Assembly (NCBI GenBank): GCA_002284615.2
Contig: MU070361.1
Span: 1 to 12,080, forward strand
Reading direction: 5' to 3'
From: Dunaliella salina
Taxonomy: Eukaryota; Chlorophyta; Chlorophyceae; Chlamydomonadales; Dunaliellaceae
DNA length: 12,080 nt
Of the stretch, positions 1-12,080 are shown piece after piece; within the stretch, counting starts at the first letter, position 1; each line of letters starts with the position of its first letter. The notes below the pieces were generated by a model. The model had not been told where the DNA came from, did no database searches, and worked only from the letters and a program-made list of their open reading frames with translations. The translations under genes were made by a program, and so were the position numbers.

Positions 1-60
<60 letters not shown>

Positions 61-75
61 GCACGCGCACACGCA
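1..75. repeat. AC dinucleotide microsatellite at the window edge
   Basis: Bases 1-58 are an uninterrupted (AC)n run, followed by a decayed tail of GC and AC steps to about 75. The array runs off the left edge, so its full length is unknown. It sits about 50 bases upstream of the first recognisable exon, probably in an intron of the gene or in its 5' flank. Confidence 0.97.
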
Positions 76-125
76 TATACATGCCTGTTTGCATGCATGC
101 AACTCACCAGCTTTTTTATACGCAG

Positions 126-9812
<9,687 letters not shown>

Positions 9813-10201
9813 AGTATCGTGTCTCAGAGTACTGTCTTTGCCTAATCAAACACATTTTTTTTCAAAATTCAAAATGCCAGTGTCGAGTCTAGTCAGTGGG
9901 TCATGATGTTAATTTGTTTAAATGAATAATGCTGCATCTTTTTGTCACAAAACAGTCGGTGGAGGGTACAGCACTTGTGAAAGTCAATTTTTTCCAAAAC
10001 AATGTGAATTTCTCTTGTTCTCCAGATTGGGCAGGTTCCATCACAAGCATGTTTTTGCTTTGCATGAGCTCTCCTGATAGGCAACAGAGTACTGTAATGC
10101 TGCACAGGGACAGATTCTATTCTGAATACAATTTCAGCTCGACTTGCTGCTTGGAGTTCACAGCTCAAACCTACGTCTGCACAAAGCCACTCCCCCATGC
10201 A

Positions 10202-10220
10202 AAATACTCCCAAAGTATTT
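10202..10220. repeat. Small hairpin in the presumed 3' region
   Basis: AAATACT pairs with AGTATTT around a five-base loop. The ten-base word AAAATACTCC that opens it (10201-10210) is repeated at 10252-10261, next to the TGTAA. Confidence 0.55.
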
Positions 10221-10247
10221 CCTGCGCGGGTTTGAACTGCCATAACT

Positions 10248-10252
10248 TGTAA
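10248..10252 (+). promoter_or_regulatory. Possible TGTAA poly(A) signal
   Basis: TGTAA is the common poly(A) signal in chlorophyte algae, and this copy lies in an A-rich context downstream of the stop codon. A five-base word is expected often by chance, so this is a weak call that depends on the organism being a green alga. Confidence 0.2.
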
Positions 10253-10713
10253 AAATACTCCTGCCAGCCGTAATGGCCATGGAATATCCAAACCTAACAA
10301 CACAAGGGATGCCCATCACACACCATGTGGGTATCGGCTTCCATTCTTCAGGCTTCAGTGAAGGCAGGCATGGATCATCCCTTCCTGATGCGGACACTTG
10401 CTGTAATTGAAAATTCCGAGAACTTCTTGTTGCATTTAAGGTTCACATGGGGGATTAAGCTTTCAGCCGTAAGTTTGGCTGCTCAGCCTTTTCAGCCAAA
10501 AAAAAAAAACTGAGCAAGAAATATAAAGTTGTTTCACTTGTGTAGGCAGAGAAAAAATGTGCACATGGCAAACATGTGTATCTCAGAACAGACCTAGATG
10601 TGTTTAATCAAAGCAGCAAACATAGGGATTTGAATGTCTCTATCTGTGGAAGGGGAATATCAGCATCCAGATACGTTGATGCACCATGTATGAACAGCAG
10701 TTCAGCTCTGGAA

Positions 10714-10803
10714 GCGTCACCAAGAAACCAACATGTCCAACACCGTGTGCAAATAGCGAGCACTTAGCGTCACCAGAGAGAGCAACATGACCAGCTCCGT
10801 GTT
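10714..10803. repeat. Imperfect direct repeat, period 53
   Basis: GCGTCACC, then an AACATG word, then CCGTGTG or CCGTGTTTG, occurs starting at 10714 and again at 10767. It reads as an old tandem duplication. Confidence 0.6.
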
Positions 10804-11234
10804 TGTCACTAGAACAGGCTCAGGACACATCAAGAGACTCCAGGGACTCACGAGAAAGACCAGCAACGCAGCAAGAGCGACAGAACACAAGAAGAGAACT
10901 TATTGAACAAGGCATCAGAGTCCCTAAAACTATTTCCCGAAGGGTTCCTGACTCAGTCTTTCCTGACCACACTGGCACGAAAGCCGCCCTGATGCTCTCT
11001 TTGTGCGCTCTATTCCAGTCTGTCAAATACTCCCTCCCCATGAAGACCCCCTCACGATCTCCTCAGGACAAGGGCATCCACCTCGTTGTTGATTTAGAAC
11101 TCTGTCCCAAAACAATGTTTTACTATGCGCGACGTGTCGCCGTTTTGCGATTTAAATTGTATCGGACAGTTGGACACATGGATGACTTGCAGGGCATAAC
11201 CGCGCGTCCTGTATTGCCAAGACGGAACTTATGA
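10803..11234 (+). CDS. Open frame of 143 codons, unknown and doubtful
   Basis: The N-terminal third is a charged, low-complexity Arg/Ser/Asp/Gln stretch (RDSRDSRERPATQQERQ) produced by a repetitive GACTC/GACAG-type sequence. The rest has no recognisable domain, signal peptide or membrane segment. It could be an exon of a gene running off the window, part of a repeat, or chance. No splice or expression signal favours it. Confidence 0.15.
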   Translation: MSLEQAQDTSRDSRDSRERPATQQERQNTRRELIEQGIRVPKTISRRVPDSVFPDHTGTKAALMLSLCALFQSVKYSLPMKTPSRSPQDKGIHLVVDLELCPKTMFYYARRVAVLRFKLYRTVGHMDDLQGITARPVLPRRNL

Positions 11235-11340
11235 GGGAGTACCCCGTGTTTTCGCAACTTTACTGTTGTTATGAGTTTGTACAAGGGGTCAGAGACCGCT
11301 CTAGGCGAGGTCCCAACCTGCCTTTAGTTGTCCATGCAAG

Positions 11341-11420
11341 AAAAGCAGCAGTCCATGCAAGCAATTTTGTAAAGCAGTAGAAAAGCAGCAGTCCATGCAA
11401 GCAATGTTGTAAAGCAGTAG
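11341..11420. repeat. Tandem duplication of a 40-base unit
   Basis: The unit AAAAGCAGCAGTCCATGCAA plus GCAATTTTGTAAAGCAGTAG occurs at 11341-11380 and at 11381-11420 with one mismatch. A partial third copy (GTCCATGCAAG) precedes it at 11330. It is a recent duplication. Confidence 0.95.
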
Positions 11421-11561
11421 CAGGAGACAGGAGGCAGTTGGTTGATGTAGAAATTGGACCAACCATTGGCCGCAAAGCAGCGGCGCCCTGTGTCCTTGCA
11501 TATTAATCTTTTGAATTAGGTGTGGCACACCTGACATGCTCTACATTTACAGTGAGTTTTT

Positions 11562-11574
11562 GGGGCGGAGCCCC
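11562..11574. repeat. GC-rich mini-hairpin GGGGC-GGA-GCCCC
   Basis: A five-base perfect stem closes a GGA triloop. The core GCGGAGC belongs to the GCGNAGC class known to form very stable DNA mini-hairpins. Confidence 0.75.
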
Positions 11575-11581
11575 CCATCGA

Positions 11582-11592
11582 GGGCGTAGCCC
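11582..11592. repeat. GC-rich mini-hairpin GGGC-GTA-GCCC
   Basis: A four-base stem with a GTA triloop, same design as the hairpin at 11562, seven bases downstream of it. The two read as diverged tandem copies of a unit of about 20 bases. Confidence 0.7.
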
Positions 11593-11601
11593 CCTTATGT
11601 T

Positions 11602-11648
11602 CTTTATTCTTTATACGTTTGACTTGGGTCAACACTGAAAGAATAAAG
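11602..11648. repeat. Imperfect 47-base inverted repeat
   Basis: CTTTATTCTTT (11602-11612) pairs perfectly with AAAGAATAAAG (11638-11648). An inner stem TTGAC/GTCAA (11619-11623 with 11628-11632) closes a four-base loop. It follows the two mini-hairpins directly. It may be the end of a repeat element; the AATAAA inside the right arm could also serve as a poly(A) signal. Confidence 0.65.
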
Positions 11649-12026
11649 CTTTGAGCCACCCAGGCCCTTTCAGCTCATAAGAGAGAAACCATATGAAAGC
11701 TAATTTCGCGCTGATTCTGAAGCTAATGCCTGGTGCACGGTGAAGTCCCCTTGCCCTGCCGAGGTTACGAGAACTGCACGGAAATATTCCGTCCAAGACA
11801 AACATTTGGAATGCTCACCAACTTCGTTAAATTGATAAAATTGTAATTTTACCCCTCTCCTCTGAGTTTGCATAGGCGTAGTAGAGACATCGGACATCGT
11901 TGTAACAGGCACTCTCATGGAGACATGCTATCGTGTGGGGTGCTCGAAGCATGGAGGTAGGAGAGTTGCAACTGCTGAGGACTGTTGACAGAACTCCTTT
12001 GCCCTCGTGTGCATGAGCAGAGGGGT

Positions 12027-12039
12027 GGGGCGCAGCCCC
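12027..12039. repeat. GC-rich mini-hairpin GGGGC-GCA-GCCCC
   Basis: Third member of the same family, about 450 bases downstream of the first, with a five-base stem and a GCA triloop. It lies just before the AC array at the window edge. Confidence 0.75.
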
Positions 12040-12061
12040 CCCCTGCATGATTCATTTCAAA

Positions 12062-12080
12062 ACACACACACACACACACA
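12062..12080. repeat. AC microsatellite at the right window edge
   Basis: (AC)n from 12062 to the last base, running off the window. Like the arrays at 1 and 6709 it has AC on the plus strand. Confidence 0.93.

Larger units (their letters stand above)
9813..12080. other. Downstream region without a recognised gene
   Basis: The 3' untranslated region starts here. No AATAAA lies close to the stop. A TGTAA, the usual poly(A) signal of green algae, is at 10248-10252, about 435 bases after the stop; that role is speculative. The rest contains short repeats, hairpins and one open frame at 10803-11234 without family features. Confidence 0.5.

Noticed and set aside
9893..10303. Minus-strand frame of 136 codons
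   Set aside because: Its Cys/His-rich peptide has no regular zinc-finger spacing or other family feature, and an overlapping plus-strand frame of 107 codons is equally open. Treated as chance.

Overview
This window looks like nuclear DNA from an intron-rich eukaryote, probably a green alga or a similar protist. The reasons are GT-AG introns of 100 to 3,600 bases, short exons, long AC microsatellites and degenerate repeats. There is no bacterial gene packing. The species cannot be named from the sequence. One weak lineage hint is that both ubiquitin-like units are split by an intron in the codon for residue 35; I recall the Volvox polyubiquitin gene being split at Gly-35 in every repeat, which should be checked.

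The main content is one plus-strand gene of about ten exons (126 to 9812). Its start probably lies upstream of the window, beyond an AC microsatellite. Taken together the proposed exons keep one frame and give about 327 residues plus a stop. The N-terminal part (exons at 126, 311, about 617, 4294 and 4741) resembles the WHxHxL domain of GRDP-like (DUF1399-like) proteins. After a short linker (exon at 5822) come two divergent ubiquitin-like domains, each coded by two exons (6279 and 7258; 9201 and 9685). The protein ends at the position of ubiquitin residue 76 but without the Gly-Gly tail. The weakest part is the splice around 440-620, where the best-looking donor would bring in a TAG stop.

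The introns hold the second notable content: two diverged copies, in opposite orientation, of an apparently undescribed element with terminal inverted repeats (2942-3546 and 4830-5672). The first copy has matching 13-base ends and is flanked by TA on both sides, as expected for a short non-autonomous DNA transposon. The two copies flank exons 4 and 5 exactly. Other introns carry an AC microsatellite (6709-6826), a degenerate minisatellite (about 7560-8090), palindromes and hairpins.

Downstream of the stop codon (9813-12080) I see no convincing gene. The region holds a 40-base tandem duplication, a 53-base-period degenerate repeat, three GC-rich mini-hairpins of the GCGNAGC type, a 47-base imperfect inverted repeat and another AC microsatellite at the window edge. 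I see no rRNA, tRNA or CRISPR array.
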